A stretch of DNA of 64,000 nucleotides. It comes from an uncultured Lachnospiraceae bacterium. Lineage in GTDB: Bacteria; Bacillota; Clostridia; Lachnospirales; Lachnospiraceae. The translations under genes and the position numbers were made by a program. Positions 1 through 9,849 of this stretch are shown here, piece by piece. The notes beneath the pieces were generated by a model. The model saw nothing but the letters and a program-made list of their open reading frames with translations, ran no database searches and was not told the origin of the DNA. Positions within the stretch are counted from its first letter, which is position 1. Each line of letters starts with the position of its first letter. The DNA is taken from contig CAMWXB010000008.1 of assembly GCA_947178125.1 (NCBI GenBank), positions 1 to 64,000 on the forward strand. Direction: 5' to 3'.

Positions 1-9
1 ATATAGAAG

Positions 10-225
10 GTGATTGCTTATATATTGAATGTTGACCGGGAAGATATCTCTATGGTAACAACTTTTATGGATGATCTGGGGGCGGATTCTCTGGATATCT
101 TTCAAATCATTATGGGAATTGAAGAAGAATTTGATATCGAGATTCCGGCTGAAAAAGTGGAACATATAACGACGGTAGAAGAAGCGGTTAATTTAATGAA
201 GAGCGCGATCAAGGCGGCAGAATAG
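10..225 (+). CDS. acpP: Acyl carrier protein, N-terminus short or cut
   Basis: Carries the growing acyl chain in type II fatty acid synthesis on a 4'-phosphopantetheine arm. The prosthetic-group site 'DLGADSLD' is clear, and the acidic helix II/III region 'GIEEEFDIEIP' is typical. The usual length is 75-80 residues; the readable frame gives only 71 from a GTG at 10. By alignment the first half of helix I is missing, because an in-frame TAG lies at 4-6. Either GTG really is the start, with AGAAGG almost touching it, or there is a frameshift or base error just upstream. Only nine upstream bases are visible. It is followed by a strong terminator, so it ends its transcription unit. Confidence 0.85.
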   Translation: MIAYILNVDREDISMVTTFMDDLGADSLDIFQIIMGIEEEFDIEIPAEKVEHITTVEEAVNLMKSAIKAAE

Positions 226-228
226 AAG

Positions 229-260
229 AAAAAACCCTTTCTGAGAAGGGTTTTTTAGTT
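229..260 (+). terminator. Rho-independent terminator after acpP
   Basis: An 11-bp perfect stem, AAAAAACCCTT with AAGGGTTTTTT, closes a six-base loop and ends in a T-run. It separates acpP from rnc. Confidence 0.9.
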
Positions 261-275
261 TTTGTGGAGGTATCA

Positions 276-962
276 ATGCAGCAAAGACCGTTAGAAGAAT
301 TGGAAAATAAAATCGGTTATCAGTTTCAGGATAAGCTCCTGCTTCGTCAGGCATTGACGCATAGTTCCTTTGCCAATGAGCAGAGGATCAATAAGCAGGA
401 AGATTATGAACGTCTGGAATTTCTGGGAGACGCGGTATTAGAATTAGTATCCAGTGAATTCCTTTTTCAGGAAAACAGACAGATGACAGAGGGACAGCTG
501 ACAAGAACAAGAGCGTCCATCGTATGCGAGCAGGCGCTTGCATATTGCGCAAGAGAGTTTGGACTGGAAGCATATATTCTGCTCGGAAAAGGAGAGGAGC
601 GGACCGGCGGAAGGACGAAGGATTCCATTATTTCAGATGTTATGGAAGCGATCATCGGGGCAATCTATATTGACAGTGGTATACCGCAGGCATCGGCTTT
701 TATTCACCGATTTATTCTTTCCGATCTGGAGCATAAGAAGCTGTTTTATGATGCCAAGACAATTTTGCAGGAATTTGTGCAGCAGAAAAATTCAGGAACG
801 CTTCATTATCAGCTTATTCGGGAGGACGGACCCGACCACGATAAGCTTTTTGTCATAGAAGCCAGAATTGACGAAAAGAAAATCGGTGAAGGAACGGGAA
901 AAACAAAAAAGGCAGCGGAGCAGCAGGCGGCTTATGAAGCGCTTGTTTCTCTGCAGAGATAA
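276..962 (+). CDS. rnc: Ribonuclease III
   Basis: Double-strand-specific endoribonuclease that processes rRNA precursors and structured mRNAs in the cytoplasm. The signature 'ERLEFLGDAVLEL' holds the metal-binding acidic residues, a second acidic site is in 'DVMEAIIGAIYID', and the C-terminal third is a dsRNA-binding domain ending in a 'GTGKTKKAAEQQAA' motif. Length is 228 residues, normal for the family. The ORF track starts at a GTG (264), but GGAGG at 266-270 sits five bases before ATG 276, so I take 276. It lies just upstream of smc, the usual Gram-positive rnc-smc-ftsY order. Confidence 0.96.
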   Translation: MQQRPLEELENKIGYQFQDKLLLRQALTHSSFANEQRINKQEDYERLEFLGDAVLELVSSEFLFQENRQMTEGQLTRTRASIVCEQALAYCAREFGLEAYILLGKGEERTGGRTKDSIISDVMEAIIGAIYIDSGIPQASAFIHRFILSDLEHKKLFYDAKTILQEFVQQKNSGTLHYQLIREDGPDHDKLFVIEARIDEKKIGEGTGKTKKAAEQQAAYEALVSLQR

Positions 963-976
963 AATGCGGGGTATTT

Positions 977-3900
977 ATGTATTTAAAAAGTATCGAAGTA
1001 CAGGGTTTTAAATCTTTTGCAAATAAAATCACATTCAAATTTCACAACGGGATTACCGGAATCGTTGGGCCGAATGGCAGCGGTAAGAGCAATGTCGCGG
1101 ATGCGGTCAGATGGGTGTTGGGAGAACAGCGCATCAAGCAGCTGCGCGGCGCTTCCATGCAGGACGTTATTTTTTCGGGGACAGAGATGCGTAAGGCGCT
1201 TGGTTCCGCTTACGTTGCAATTACATTGGATAATGCCGATCATCAGCTTTCTATCGATTATGATGAAGTAACGGTATCCAGAAGGCTGTATCGTTCCGGT
1301 GAAAGCGAATATATGATCAATGGCACGATCTGCCGTCTAAAAGACGTCAATGAGCTTTTTTACGATACGGGTATTGGAAAAGAAGGCTATTCCATTATCG
1401 GTCAGGGACAAATTGATAAGATCCTGAGCGGTAAACCGGAGGAGCGCCGGGAACTTTTTGATGAGGCGGCCGGTATCGTAAAATTTAAGCGGAGAAAATA
1501 TGCAGCGCAGAAAAAGCTGGAAGACGAGAAGCAGAACCTTGTCCGTGTCAACGATATTCTCTCGGAACTCGAAAAGCAGACGGGGCCCCTTGAGAAGCAG
1601 TCCGAAAAGGCAAGGATTTATCTGCGGAAAAAGGAAGAATTGAAAACACTGGATGTCAATGTTTTCCTGGTCGAGAATGTCAGTATCAAGGAACAGCTTG
1701 ATGGGGTCGATGAAAAACTGCAGATTGCCGGAGACGATTTAGAGGATACGACGCAGAAATATGAACATATTAAAGAAGAGTATGAGCAGATTGAGAGCAG
1801 AATAGAGCAGTTGGACCAGGCGATTGAGCAGGCGAGGGCAACGTTGACGGATACGGGCGTCATGCGTTCTAAATTAGAAGGCGAAATGAACGTCTTAAAG
1901 GAGAAAATCCATTCCGTACAGGGAAATGAGGAACATCTGCTGACCCGTATCAATACGATCGAAGCTTCCATACAGGAGAAAACGCAGGAGAAAGAAGGCA
2001 TTTCCGAACAGAAAGCGCAAATCGATGAAAAGCTGAAAGTGCTGCAGCAGGCAAGGGAAGAAGCGGGAAAACTGTTAGAAGAAGTACAGGGCCGTATCGA
2101 AGCGTTAAATAATCAGATTGAAAGCGGTAAGAATACCATTATCGAAGCGTTGAATAACAGGGCTACCATCAAGTCCAAGATGGGAAGCTTTGACACGATG
2201 TTAGAGCAGATTCAGATTCGAAAAGCGGAGTTAAATTCCAGGCTGCTGCGGGCCAAATCGGATGAAGCGGCGCATACGGAGACGATTAAAAATCTGGAAG
2301 AAGAATTTGAAAAGATCAATACGGCAATTCAGGAACTGCGCGATAAACAGGAAGTATCGGAAGAGAAACTCGCAGGCATGCGGGAGGAACTGGCCGGAAA
2401 AGACCAGAAGCTTCGCGATACGCAGGTCTTATATCATCAGGAAAAATCGAAACTGGATGCACTCTCCAACCTGACGGAGCGCTATGAAGGCTATGGCGGC
2501 GCGGTCAAGGCTGTCATGGAACAAAAGACGAAGAAAAAGGGAATCATCGGTGTCGTAGCGGATATCATTCAGGCCGAGGCCAAATATGAAACGGCAATCG
2601 AAACGGCGCTTGGCGGCAATATCCAGAATATCGTGACGGAAGATGAAGAGACGGCGAAGAGCATGATCGCCTTTTTGAAGAGCAGCCGTGCAGGCCGTGC
2701 GACTTTCTTACCGCTTACGAGCATTAAAAATCCGCAGGAATTTAAGAATAAGGATGCCCTGAAGGAAAAAGGCGTTATCGGCATGGCGGACGAGCTGGTA
2801 AAAGTCGATCAGAAATACCGGGATGTGGCGAAGTCTCTGCTCGGCAGGATTGTCGTCGTCGATAACATTGATAATGCGGTTAAAATTGCCGGAAAGTTCC
2901 GCCACAGCCTTCGTATGGTAACGATTGAAGGGGAACTGCTCGTTCCGGGCGGAGCCATCAGCGGCGGCGCTTTTAAGAATAACAGCAATCTGCTGGGCCG
3001 CCGGCGTGAAATGGAAGAACTGGAGAAAAAAATCAAACAGTATGTTATGGAAATCGACCGCCTTTTGGAAGATATCGAAGCCACCAAGGCGGCAAGAAAC
3101 AAACTGCGGCTTGAAATAGAAGATATTAAGGGACAGTTACAGCGGAAATTTATCGAACAGAATACAGCAAGGCTGAATGTCAGTCAGGCGAGAGAGCGGA
3201 AAAATGAAGCGGCGGAAGGTTCCGAAGAATTGCAGACGGAAGAGACGGAACTGGAAACACAGATTCGGGAGATTCAGGAAAATAAGAAAGCAATTCTGAA
3301 AGAACTGGAAAACTCCGAAACACTGGAAAAAGATACGGAGACGCGGATTGAAGGTTTTCAGCGCCAGTTGGAAACGGAACGTGCCGAAGAGTCGGTACAG
3401 TCTGCCAAAGTTTCCGAGTGGGATGTGGAAGTCGAGAAAATATTGCAGCAGGCCGAGTTCCACAGACAGAATATCGAACGTATCGCGGGAGAAATTGAGC
3501 GTCATGAGGCAGAACTGAAAGAAGTGCAGGAAAGCTTGCAGGCTGGCCGGGAAGATGTGGAACGGAAGCAGGAGAGCATTCTGGAGATTGAAAAGACGAT
3601 TCTCGCATCCCATACGACCCAGACCGATACGGAATTGCAGTTAAAAGAAGACGTTGCATCCAAGGAAGCGCTGTCGGCGAAGCAGAAGAATTTCTTCAAT
3701 GAGCGGGAAGAATTGTCAAAGCAGATGAATTCGCTCGATAAGGAAGTATATCGTCTGAACAGCCAGAAAGAAAAGCTGGAAAACTCCATCGAATCCCAGA
3801 TCAATTATATGTGGGATGAATACGAGATCACGTTGTCGGATGCCGCATCCATGCGAAACGAGGAGATGGATGACCTGCCCGCCATGAAAAAGGATATTTC

Positions 3901-4537
3901 CAGATTAAAAGATGAAATCCGGAAACTGGGCGACGTCAATGTGAATGCCATCGAGGATTATAAGAACCTGATGGAGCGTTATACATTCTTAAAGACACAG
4001 CATGACGATCTGGTGGAAGCGGAGCAGACCCTGCTCGGCATTATCGAAGAACTGGATACTTCCATGCGGAAACAGTTTAATGAGAAATTTGCGGAAATCA
4101 ACCGGGAATTTGATAAGGTCTTTAAAGAACTGTTCGGCGGCGGAAAAGGTACTCTGGAACTGATAGAAGACGAGGACGTGCTGGAAGCCGGCATTCGGAT
4201 CATTGCACAGCCGCCCGGAAAGAAACTGGTCAATATGATGCAGATGTCCGGTGGAGAAAAGTCGCTGACAGCAATCTGTCTGCTGTTCGCCATCCAGAAT
4301 CTGAAACCTTCGCCTTTCTGTCTGCTGGACGAAATCGAAGCGGCGCTGGATGAAAATAATGTAGGCCGTTTTGCAAAATATTTACATAAGCTGACCAGGA
4401 ATACACAGTTCATTGTTATCACGCACAGGCGCGGAACGATGGAAAAAGCGGACAGACTGTATGGTATCACGATGGAAGAAAAAGGTATTTCGACGTTAGT
4501 CAGCGTAAATTTAATCGATAAGGAATTGGATGATTGA
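977..4537 (+). CDS. smc: Chromosome segregation protein SMC
   Basis: ATPase of the bacterial condensin that organises and segregates the chromosome together with ScpA and ScpB, which are encoded at about 45 kb here. The N-terminal Walker A 'GPNGSGKSN' is near residue 31. Two long coiled coils flank a hinge at roughly residues 495-650, which includes 'VPGGAISGG'. The ABC signature 'MSGGEKSL' (about 1090) and Walker B 'FCLLDEIEAALDE' (about 1113) are at the C-terminus. At 1186 residues it is full length. It starts 14 bases after rnc, and its TGA shares one base with the ftsY ATG, implying coupled translation. Confidence 0.98.
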   Translation: MYLKSIEVQGFKSFANKITFKFHNGITGIVGPNGSGKSNVADAVRWVLGEQRIKQLRGASMQDVIFSGTEMRKALGSAYVAITLDNADHQLSIDYDEVTVSRRLYRSGESEYMINGTICRLKDVNELFYDTGIGKEGYSIIGQGQIDKILSGKPEERRELFDEAAGIVKFKRRKYAAQKKLEDEKQNLVRVNDILSELEKQTGPLEKQSEKARIYLRKKEELKTLDVNVFLVENVSIKEQLDGVDEKLQIAGDDLEDTTQKYEHIKEEYEQIESRIEQLDQAIEQARATLTDTGVMRSKLEGEMNVLKEKIHSVQGNEEHLLTRINTIEASIQEKTQEKEGISEQKAQIDEKLKVLQQAREEAGKLLEEVQGRIEALNNQIESGKNTIIEALNNRATIKSKMGSFDTMLEQIQIRKAELNSRLLRAKSDEAAHTETIKNLEEEFEKINTAIQELRDKQEVSEEKLAGMREELAGKDQKLRDTQVLYHQEKSKLDALSNLTERYEGYGGAVKAVMEQKTKKKGIIGVVADIIQAEAKYETAIETALGGNIQNIVTEDEETAKSMIAFLKSSRAGRATFLPLTSIKNPQEFKNKDALKEKGVIGMADELVKVDQKYRDVAKSLLGRIVVVDNIDNAVKIAGKFRHSLRMVTIEGELLVPGGAISGGAFKNNSNLLGRRREMEELEKKIKQYVMEIDRLLEDIEATKAARNKLRLEIEDIKGQLQRKFIEQNTARLNVSQARERKNEAAEGSEELQTEETELETQIREIQENKKAILKELENSETLEKDTETRIEGFQRQLETERAEESVQSAKVSEWDVEVEKILQQAEFHRQNIERIAGEIERHEAELKEVQESLQAGREDVERKQESILEIEKTILASHTTQTDTELQLKEDVASKEALSAKQKNFFNEREELSKQMNSLDKEVYRLNSQKEKLENSIESQINYMWDEYEITLSDAASMRNEEMDDLPAMKKDISRLKDEIRKLGDVNVNAIEDYKNLMERYTFLKTQHDDLVEAEQTLLGIIEELDTSMRKQFNEKFAEINREFDKVFKELFGGGKGTLELIEDEDVLEAGIRIIAQPPGKKLVNMMQMSGGEKSLTAICLLFAIQNLKPSPFCLLDEIEAALDENNVGRFAKYLHKLTRNTQFIVITHRRGTMEKADRLYGITMEEKGISTLVSVNLIDKELDD

Positions 4538-5499
4538 TGAGTGAAGAAAAAAAAGGCTTTTTTGCCAGATTAAAAGAAGGATTGACGAAAACAAGAAATA
4601 ATATCGTTCATGGAATCGATTCCGTGTTCAGCGGTTTTTCCCACATTGATGAGGATTTCTATGAGGAACTGGAAGAGATTCTGATCATGGGCGATATCGG
4701 CGTGAATGCGACAGACGAGATTCTGACGAGGCTGCGGGAGCAGGTAAAGGAGAATCATATTAAGGAACCGGCCGCCTGCAAAGATTATCTGATCCAGAAT
4801 ATCAAAGAGCAGATGCAGGTAGGCGAGACCGCGTATGAATTTGAGCATAAGCAGTCTATCGTGCTCGTGATCGGTGTCAACGGTGTCGGGAAAACGACTT
4901 CTGTCGGGAAACTGGCCGGCAAGCTGAAAGCACAGAACCGAAAAGTTCTGCTTGCTGCGGCGGATACCTTCCGGGCTGCAGCAGGAGAACAACTGACTGA
5001 GTGGGCGCACCGGGCAGGCGTGGAAATCGTCGGCGGCAAAGAGGGGGCAGACCCGGCCAGCGTCATTTACGATGCGGTGGCGGCTGCAAAAGCAAGGAAT
5101 GTCGATGTGCTGTTGTGCGATACGGCAGGCCGCCTGCACAACAAGAAGAATCTGATGGAAGAGTTGAAGAAGATCAACCGAATTATCGACAAGGAATTTC
5201 CGGATGCCCACAGGGAAAATCTCGTTGTTCTGGATGGAACGACGGGACAGAATGCGTTGCAGCAGGCACGGGAGTTCGGAGAAGTGGCGGATTTGACGGG
5301 AATTATCCTGACCAAAATGGACGGAACGGCCAAGGGTGGAATTGCGGTAGCGATTCAAGCCGAGTTGAAAATTCCGGTGAAATATATCGGCGTCGGAGAG
5401 ACGATTGAAGATTTACAGAAATTTGATGCGGAACAGTTCGTAAATGCGTTATTTGACGTGAATCTAAACGATGTCGAAGCGGAAGAACTTGCGGAATAA
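4537..5499 (+). CDS. ftsY: Signal recognition particle receptor FtsY
   Basis: GTPase that docks the SRP-ribosome complex at the membrane for co-translational insertion; its partner Ffh is encoded at 14.8 kb. The G1 loop 'GVNGVGKTTSVGKLAG' is near residue 112, followed by 'DTAGRLHNKKNL' and 'TKMDGTAKGG' of the SRP GTPase fold. There is a short charged N-terminus and a four-helix N domain, without the long acidic A domain of enterobacteria. The track begins at TTG 4534, but ATG 4537 overlaps the smc stop (TGATG) and is the better start, giving 320 residues. Confidence 0.97.
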   Translation: MSEEKKGFFARLKEGLTKTRNNIVHGIDSVFSGFSHIDEDFYEELEEILIMGDIGVNATDEILTRLREQVKENHIKEPAACKDYLIQNIKEQMQVGETAYEFEHKQSIVLVIGVNGVGKTTSVGKLAGKLKAQNRKVLLAAADTFRAAAGEQLTEWAHRAGVEIVGGKEGADPASVIYDAVAAAKARNVDVLLCDTAGRLHNKKNLMEELKKINRIIDKEFPDAHRENLVVLDGTTGQNALQQAREFGEVADLTGIILTKMDGTAKGGIAVAIQAELKIPVKYIGVGETIEDLQKFDAEQFVNALFDVNLNDVEAEELAE

Positions 5500-5517
5500 C
5501 AGGAAAGGGGCAGGAAG

Positions 5518-6732
5518 ATGGAGCTTACGTTGGAGAAATTTGAAGAGGCGTGCGAAGTCGTAAAAAAGGTCACGATGGAGACCAAATTGGTGTACAGCGA
5601 CTATTTCAGCGCACAGACAGGAAACAGGGTATATCTGAAACCGGAAAATATGCAGTTTACAGGAGCCTATAAACTGCGGGGCGCCTATTATAAAATGAGC
5701 ACATTGTCGGAAGAGGAACGGCAGAAGGGGTTGATTACGGCTTCAGCCGGAAATCATGCGCAGGGTGTCGCTTATGCCGCAAAATGCTATCATGTGAAGG
5801 CGACGATTGTTATGCCGACGACGACACCGCTCATTAAGGTCAACAGAACAAAGGGCTATGGCGCGGAAGTGATCCTGTATGGAGACGTCTATGATGAGGC
5901 GTGTACTTATGCGTATCAGCTTGCGGAAGAAAAAGGTTATACGTTCGTACATCCTTTTGATGACCTGGATGTGGCGACGGGTCAGGGCACAATTGCGATG
6001 GAGATTATCAAGGAACTTCCGCTGGTAGATTATATTCTTGTACCAATCGGCGGCGGCGGACTGGCAACGGGCGTTTCGACTCTTGCCAAGTTGTTGAACC
6101 CGAAGATTCAGGTCATCGGGGTGGAGCCGGCGGGCGCGAACTGTATGCAGGCATCCATCAAGGCAGGAAAAGTAACGACTTTAGACAGTGTGAATACGAT
6201 TGCAGACGGTACTGCCGTTAAGACGCCAGGAACAAAGATTTTTCCTTATATCGGCAAGAATCTCGACGATATCATTACGGTGGAAGATGAAGAACTGGTG
6301 GTCGCTTTTCTGGATATGGTCGAGAATCATAAGATGGTCGTGGAAAATTCCGGCCTGTTGACCGTGGCGGCCTTGAAGCATATGGATGTCAAAAATAAGA
6401 AGGTCGTTTCGATTTTAAGCGGCGGAAACATGGATGTGATCACGATGTCATCCGTGGTACAGCAGGGGCTTGTGCTGCGCGACAGAATTTTTTCCGTATC
6501 GGTGCTTCTCCCGGATAAACCGGGCGAATTATCAAGGGTGTCCGATGTTATTGCAAAGCAGAGCGGTAATGTCATTAAGCTGGAACATAACCAGTTCGTG
6601 TCCATCAACAGAAATGCGGCGGTCGAGCTTCGAATCACGATGGAGGCGTATGGTACCGAACATAAGAAGCAGATCATTCAGGCACTGCAGGAAAGCGGGT
6701 ACAAGCCGAAGGTCGTGCGCGCGAGCATCTGA
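5518..6732 (+). CDS. ilvA: Threonine ammonia-lyase with ACT domain
   Basis: PLP enzyme deaminating L-threonine to 2-oxobutanoate and ammonia. The Schiff-base lysine lies in 'TGAYKLRGA' (about K52), and the glycine loop 'GGGGLATG' holds the PLP phosphate. A C-terminal ACT domain from about residue 325 ('VSVLLPDKPGELSRV') suggests amino-acid-controlled activity. The 404-residue, single-ACT form resembles the short TdcB/IlvA type of Firmicutes rather than the 500-residue biosynthetic enzyme, so the split between catabolic and isoleucine roles is unresolved. AGGAAAGGGG precedes the ATG. It is 18 bases after ftsY and may be co-transcribed. Confidence 0.93.
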   Translation: MELTLEKFEEACEVVKKVTMETKLVYSDYFSAQTGNRVYLKPENMQFTGAYKLRGAYYKMSTLSEEERQKGLITASAGNHAQGVAYAAKCYHVKATIVMPTTTPLIKVNRTKGYGAEVILYGDVYDEACTYAYQLAEEKGYTFVHPFDDLDVATGQGTIAMEIIKELPLVDYILVPIGGGGLATGVSTLAKLLNPKIQVIGVEPAGANCMQASIKAGKVTTLDSVNTIADGTAVKTPGTKIFPYIGKNLDDIITVEDEELVVAFLDMVENHKMVVENSGLLTVAALKHMDVKNKKVVSILSGGNMDVITMSSVVQQGLVLRDRIFSVSVLLPDKPGELSRVSDVIAKQSGNVIKLEHNQFVSINRNAAVELRITMEAYGTEHKKQIIQALQESGYKPKVVRASI

Positions 6733-6842
6733 GTTGAAAAACAGATTTTTCAGCCTGTTGTGAAGCGGTGTAAGAATAGGATACTGGATAATTCATATAC
6801 TAGTTTATATGGATGTACCAGCAGGAAAAAGGGGGAGAGGGG

Positions 6843-7697
6843 ATGAAAAAGAAAATTGTCAGAAATTATGTGATGATCACGCTCATGGCATTGCTCAATG
6901 CGGCGGCAATCAGTCTTTTTATAGACCCTCATGATCTTGCACCGGGCGGCGTGACGGGTATTGCGGTCATTATCAGCAGAGTGCTGTCTGTGGAGACCGG
7001 TACACTGATTTTTGCGCTGAACGTTCCAATCCTGATATTTGCAATTTGGCAGTTCGGCCTTCATTTTGCCGTATCGACTATCTATGCGACTGTGCTCATT
7101 TCTGTTTTTACCAATCTTTTAGCGCCCTTCGGGCCGGCGACGGATGACATCCTGCTGGCAGTACTGGCGGGCGGAGTTCTCTATGCAGTGTCCATTGGCC
7201 TGATCATGAAAGCGGGTGCGACGACAGGCGGTATGGACATTATTGTCAAGTGGCTTCGGGTAAAGCTGCCGTATTTAAAGACAGGAGTGCTTTTTTTCAT
7301 TACAGATGCTATAATCATAAGTGTATCGGGAATTGTGTTCAGGAATCTGGATGTTGCACTATATGCGGGAATCATCGCTGTTGTAAATTCTTTTGTGCTG
7401 GATTTTGTATTATATGGAAAAGATGAGGCGAAATTGCAGTATATCATCAGCGATAAGGCGGATACGATCACGGACAGACTTTTGAAGGAACTGGATATCG
7501 GCGTGACCCAGATAGAGGGGCGCGGGGCATTCAGCAAAAAAGAGAAAAAAGTGCTGATGTGCGTTGTTAAAAAGCCGGTATCGCCGCGGGTAGAGGATAT
7601 CGTGAAAGAAGAAGATGCGGAGGCATTCATGGTCATTACAAGTGCGACAGAGATTTTTGGCGAAGGATATAAGAGTTATTTTGCAGATAGATTTTAA
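6843..7697 (+). CDS. YitT family membrane protein
   Basis: Multi-pass membrane protein of the YitT family (DUF161 transmembrane region plus C-terminal DUF2179). About five or six hydrophobic segments span residues 5-185, with family landmarks 'DPHDLAPGGVTGIAVI' and 'GATTGGMDIIVKWL'. The soluble tail ends in 'VITSATEIFGEGY'. Its function is not firmly known; transport or regulation has been suggested for relatives. The track opens at ATG 6813, but a purine-rich GGGGGAGAGGGG just before ATG 6843 marks the start, giving 284 residues. It stands apart from ilvA by a 110-base gap. Confidence 0.9.
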   Translation: MKKKIVRNYVMITLMALLNAAAISLFIDPHDLAPGGVTGIAVIISRVLSVETGTLIFALNVPILIFAIWQFGLHFAVSTIYATVLISVFTNLLAPFGPATDDILLAVLAGGVLYAVSIGLIMKAGATTGGMDIIVKWLRVKLPYLKTGVLFFITDAIIISVSGIVFRNLDVALYAGIIAVVNSFVLDFVLYGKDEAKLQYIISDKADTITDRLLKELDIGVTQIEGRGAFSKKEKKVLMCVVKKPVSPRVEDIVKEEDAEAFMVITSATEIFGEGYKSYFADRF

Positions 7698-7748
7698 GAT
7701 GAAGAGAGTGCCTGTGGCAGTCGGTGAATATTAGTAAGAGGAGTATGT

Positions 7749-8858
7749 ATGCGGGGAAAAAAGGTACAAATGAAGAGAAAGAGCAGAAAACAGCGGAGAA
7801 ATGAGAATGGGATTTTATTTGGTTCCATTATCCTTTGTATCGTGACGCTGTGTGCGGTCACGATCTGTCTGATCATGGTCTTTCAATATCGTGCTGCGCA
7901 GATAGAGGCGGCAGAGATGAGGGACGAAATCGCAAGGCTTCAGGAGAATTATACGCCGGAAGAAGTGGAAGCGATGATTGCCGGCGAAAAAGAGAATGCG
8001 GCGCTTCAGGCTTCGGAAGAAACCGAGGATGCGATGCTCGACAGGATGAAGGAACTTATGCTTTCCGGAGAGGGGGCGGTCAATATGCTCCGTAAATTTT
8101 TCCCGAATGAAATTGTGCTCGTTGATAACACGCAATACTATTTTTTCCCGATTTCGGACACGCTTGCCAAGCATTCGTATCTGCCGGAAAATTTTATACT
8201 TACGGAAGATGAATTGATCGAATATTATGATAACGGAGAACTTATTTCTCATAAGGGAATCGACGTATCCAGATATCAGGAGAAAATTGACTGGCAGGAA
8301 GTCGCGGAAGACGATGTGGAGTATGCGTTTATCAGACTGGGAATCCGCGGTTATACGGAAGGTGAGATTAAAGAGGACGATACGTTCGAGTATAATATCA
8401 ATGGCGCCTTGGATAATGGAATCGAAGCCGGTGTTTATTTCTTTACGCAGGCAATCAGTGTAGAGGAGGCGGAAGAAGAGGCTCAGTATGTGTTGGATGC
8501 GATTGAGCCCTATGATGTTACCTATCCCGTTGTATTGGATGTAGAAGCTGTAAGCAGTGAAAATGCCAGAACAGCAGAGTTAACGAAGGAAGAAAGAACG
8601 GAATACTGCATTGCCTTTTGCGAGATGATAAGGCAGGCTGGATATACGCCGATGATTTATGGTAATTTAAAGACTTTTATGCTGCTGCTCGATATGGAAC
8701 AGCTGGAAGCATATGATAAATGGTTTGCCTACTATGATACGGAACTTTATTTCCCTTATAATGTCAGGATATGGCAGTATACTGATACCGGAAGTATAGA
8801 AGGCATCGATACGGATGTGGATATCAATATCAGTTTCGGAAATTTTTCCGGTGAATGA
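7749..8858 (+). CDS. Membrane-anchored GH25 lysozyme-like hydrolase
   Basis: Glycoside hydrolase family 25 domain (about residues 165-365), predicted to cleave the N-acetylmuramic acid-GlcNAc bond in peptidoglycan outside the cell. Catalytic-type acidic motifs 'GIDVSRYQ' and 'VVLDVEAV' are present. The basic N-terminus is followed by one transmembrane segment (about 22-45) and a short coiled coil, so it should be tethered with its domain outside. AAGAGGAG precedes the ATG. The GH25 end overlaps the next gene by four bases. A cell-wall remodelling role is inferred; a bacteriocin-like role is unlikely given the anchor. Confidence 0.9.
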   Translation: MRGKKVQMKRKSRKQRRNENGILFGSIILCIVTLCAVTICLIMVFQYRAAQIEAAEMRDEIARLQENYTPEEVEAMIAGEKENAALQASEETEDAMLDRMKELMLSGEGAVNMLRKFFPNEIVLVDNTQYYFFPISDTLAKHSYLPENFILTEDELIEYYDNGELISHKGIDVSRYQEKIDWQEVAEDDVEYAFIRLGIRGYTEGEIKEDDTFEYNINGALDNGIEAGVYFFTQAISVEEAEEEAQYVLDAIEPYDVTYPVVLDVEAVSSENARTAELTKEERTEYCIAFCEMIRQAGYTPMIYGNLKTFMLLLDMEQLEAYDKWFAYYDTELYFPYNVRIWQYTDTGSIEGIDTDVDINISFGNFSGE

Positions 8859-9733
8859 TCATGGATGAGAAAAATTTGGAACAATATGAGAAAACAGGTT
8901 TTTTACTGGAATCTTTCAAATTATTTCATATAAAAGACTGTATCCGTAAGGATTTTCCATTTCACTATCATGATTTCTATAAGATCATTTATTTTGTGGA
9001 CGGAAACGTCAGCTATAAGATAGAAGGGAAGACGTATCGGTTAAAGCCTCATGATTTTGTGCTGGTGGATTATAATGCGATTCATAAGCCGGAAATAGAG
9101 AGCAGTGAGCCTTATGAGCGGTATATCATTTATCTGGCCGAAGAATTCATGAATCATGAGAATAAGCAGGGAGAACGGCTGAAGCGTTGTTTTGAAATGG
9201 CAGGGCAGAGCGGAAACCATGTGTTACATTTTTCGCCGGGCAGCTATGAAGCATTGTTGGACTGTCTGATGCGGATTGAAGAGGAAGAGCATGGGGAACA
9301 GGATTTTTTGCGGGATAAGCTGTTGGAGGCGGCTTTTCTGGAATTTATGGTGTTGTTTAACAGGGCGTGCATTGCCCAGCCGAAAGCCTTTATTACAACT
9401 GCAGTTTATCATGAGAAGATTGTAGATGTGATTTCATATATACAGGCGCATCTGACGGAGAATATCAGCATTGATTTTCTGGCAGAGACTTTCTATATCA
9501 GCAGATACTATCTGATGCGGCAGTTCAAGGAAGCAACGGGATATTCCATCCATCAGTATATCAATGAGAAAAGAATTCTGGAGGCCAAAAGAAGAATCCT
9601 GACCGGCGTGCCGGCTTCAAAAGTCTGCTATGACTGCGGATATTCCGATTATTCTACATTTGCGAGGCGTTTTAAGGAAATCGTAGGCGTAGCGCCTTCT
9701 ATGGTGAAGGAAATACATCCATATTTAACGTAA
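8855..9733 (+). CDS. AraC family transcriptional regulator
   Basis: Sensor-type transcription factor: an N-terminal cupin fold ('FHYHDFYKIIYFVDGN') that probably binds a small ligand, and a C-terminal double helix-turn-helix of about 100 residues ('FYISRYYLMRQFKEATG', 'CYDCGYSDYSTFARRFKE'). Length 292 matches the family. The start overlaps the GH25 stop (ATGA); a second ATG at 8861 is possible, and neither has a strong ribosome site, which suggests translational coupling. The coupling to the lysozyme gene hints at shared control, but the target is unknown. Confidence 0.92.
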   Translation: MIMDEKNLEQYEKTGFLLESFKLFHIKDCIRKDFPFHYHDFYKIIYFVDGNVSYKIEGKTYRLKPHDFVLVDYNAIHKPEIESSEPYERYIIYLAEEFMNHENKQGERLKRCFEMAGQSGNHVLHFSPGSYEALLDCLMRIEEEEHGEQDFLRDKLLEAAFLEFMVLFNRACIAQPKAFITTAVYHEKIVDVISYIQAHLTENISIDFLAETFYISRYYLMRQFKEATGYSIHQYINEKRILEAKRRILTGVPASKVCYDCGYSDYSTFARRFKEIVGVAPSMVKEIHPYLT

Positions 9734-9849
9734 AAAACAGTTTTCATTTTCCCGCAGATTTGCTACAATATCATTATACGCAGGAGACGGTACGATCTTA
9801 TATTAAAAACTATATAAAGACAGGTGCAGGACACCGGAATGGAGGAAAC

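Noticed and set aside
3137-3659. Long minus-strand ORFs opposite smc
   Set aside because: Shadows of the coiled-coil coding strand; no start context.
4570-5358. 262-codon minus-strand ORF opposite ftsY
   Set aside because: Antisense shadow of a clear FtsY gene.
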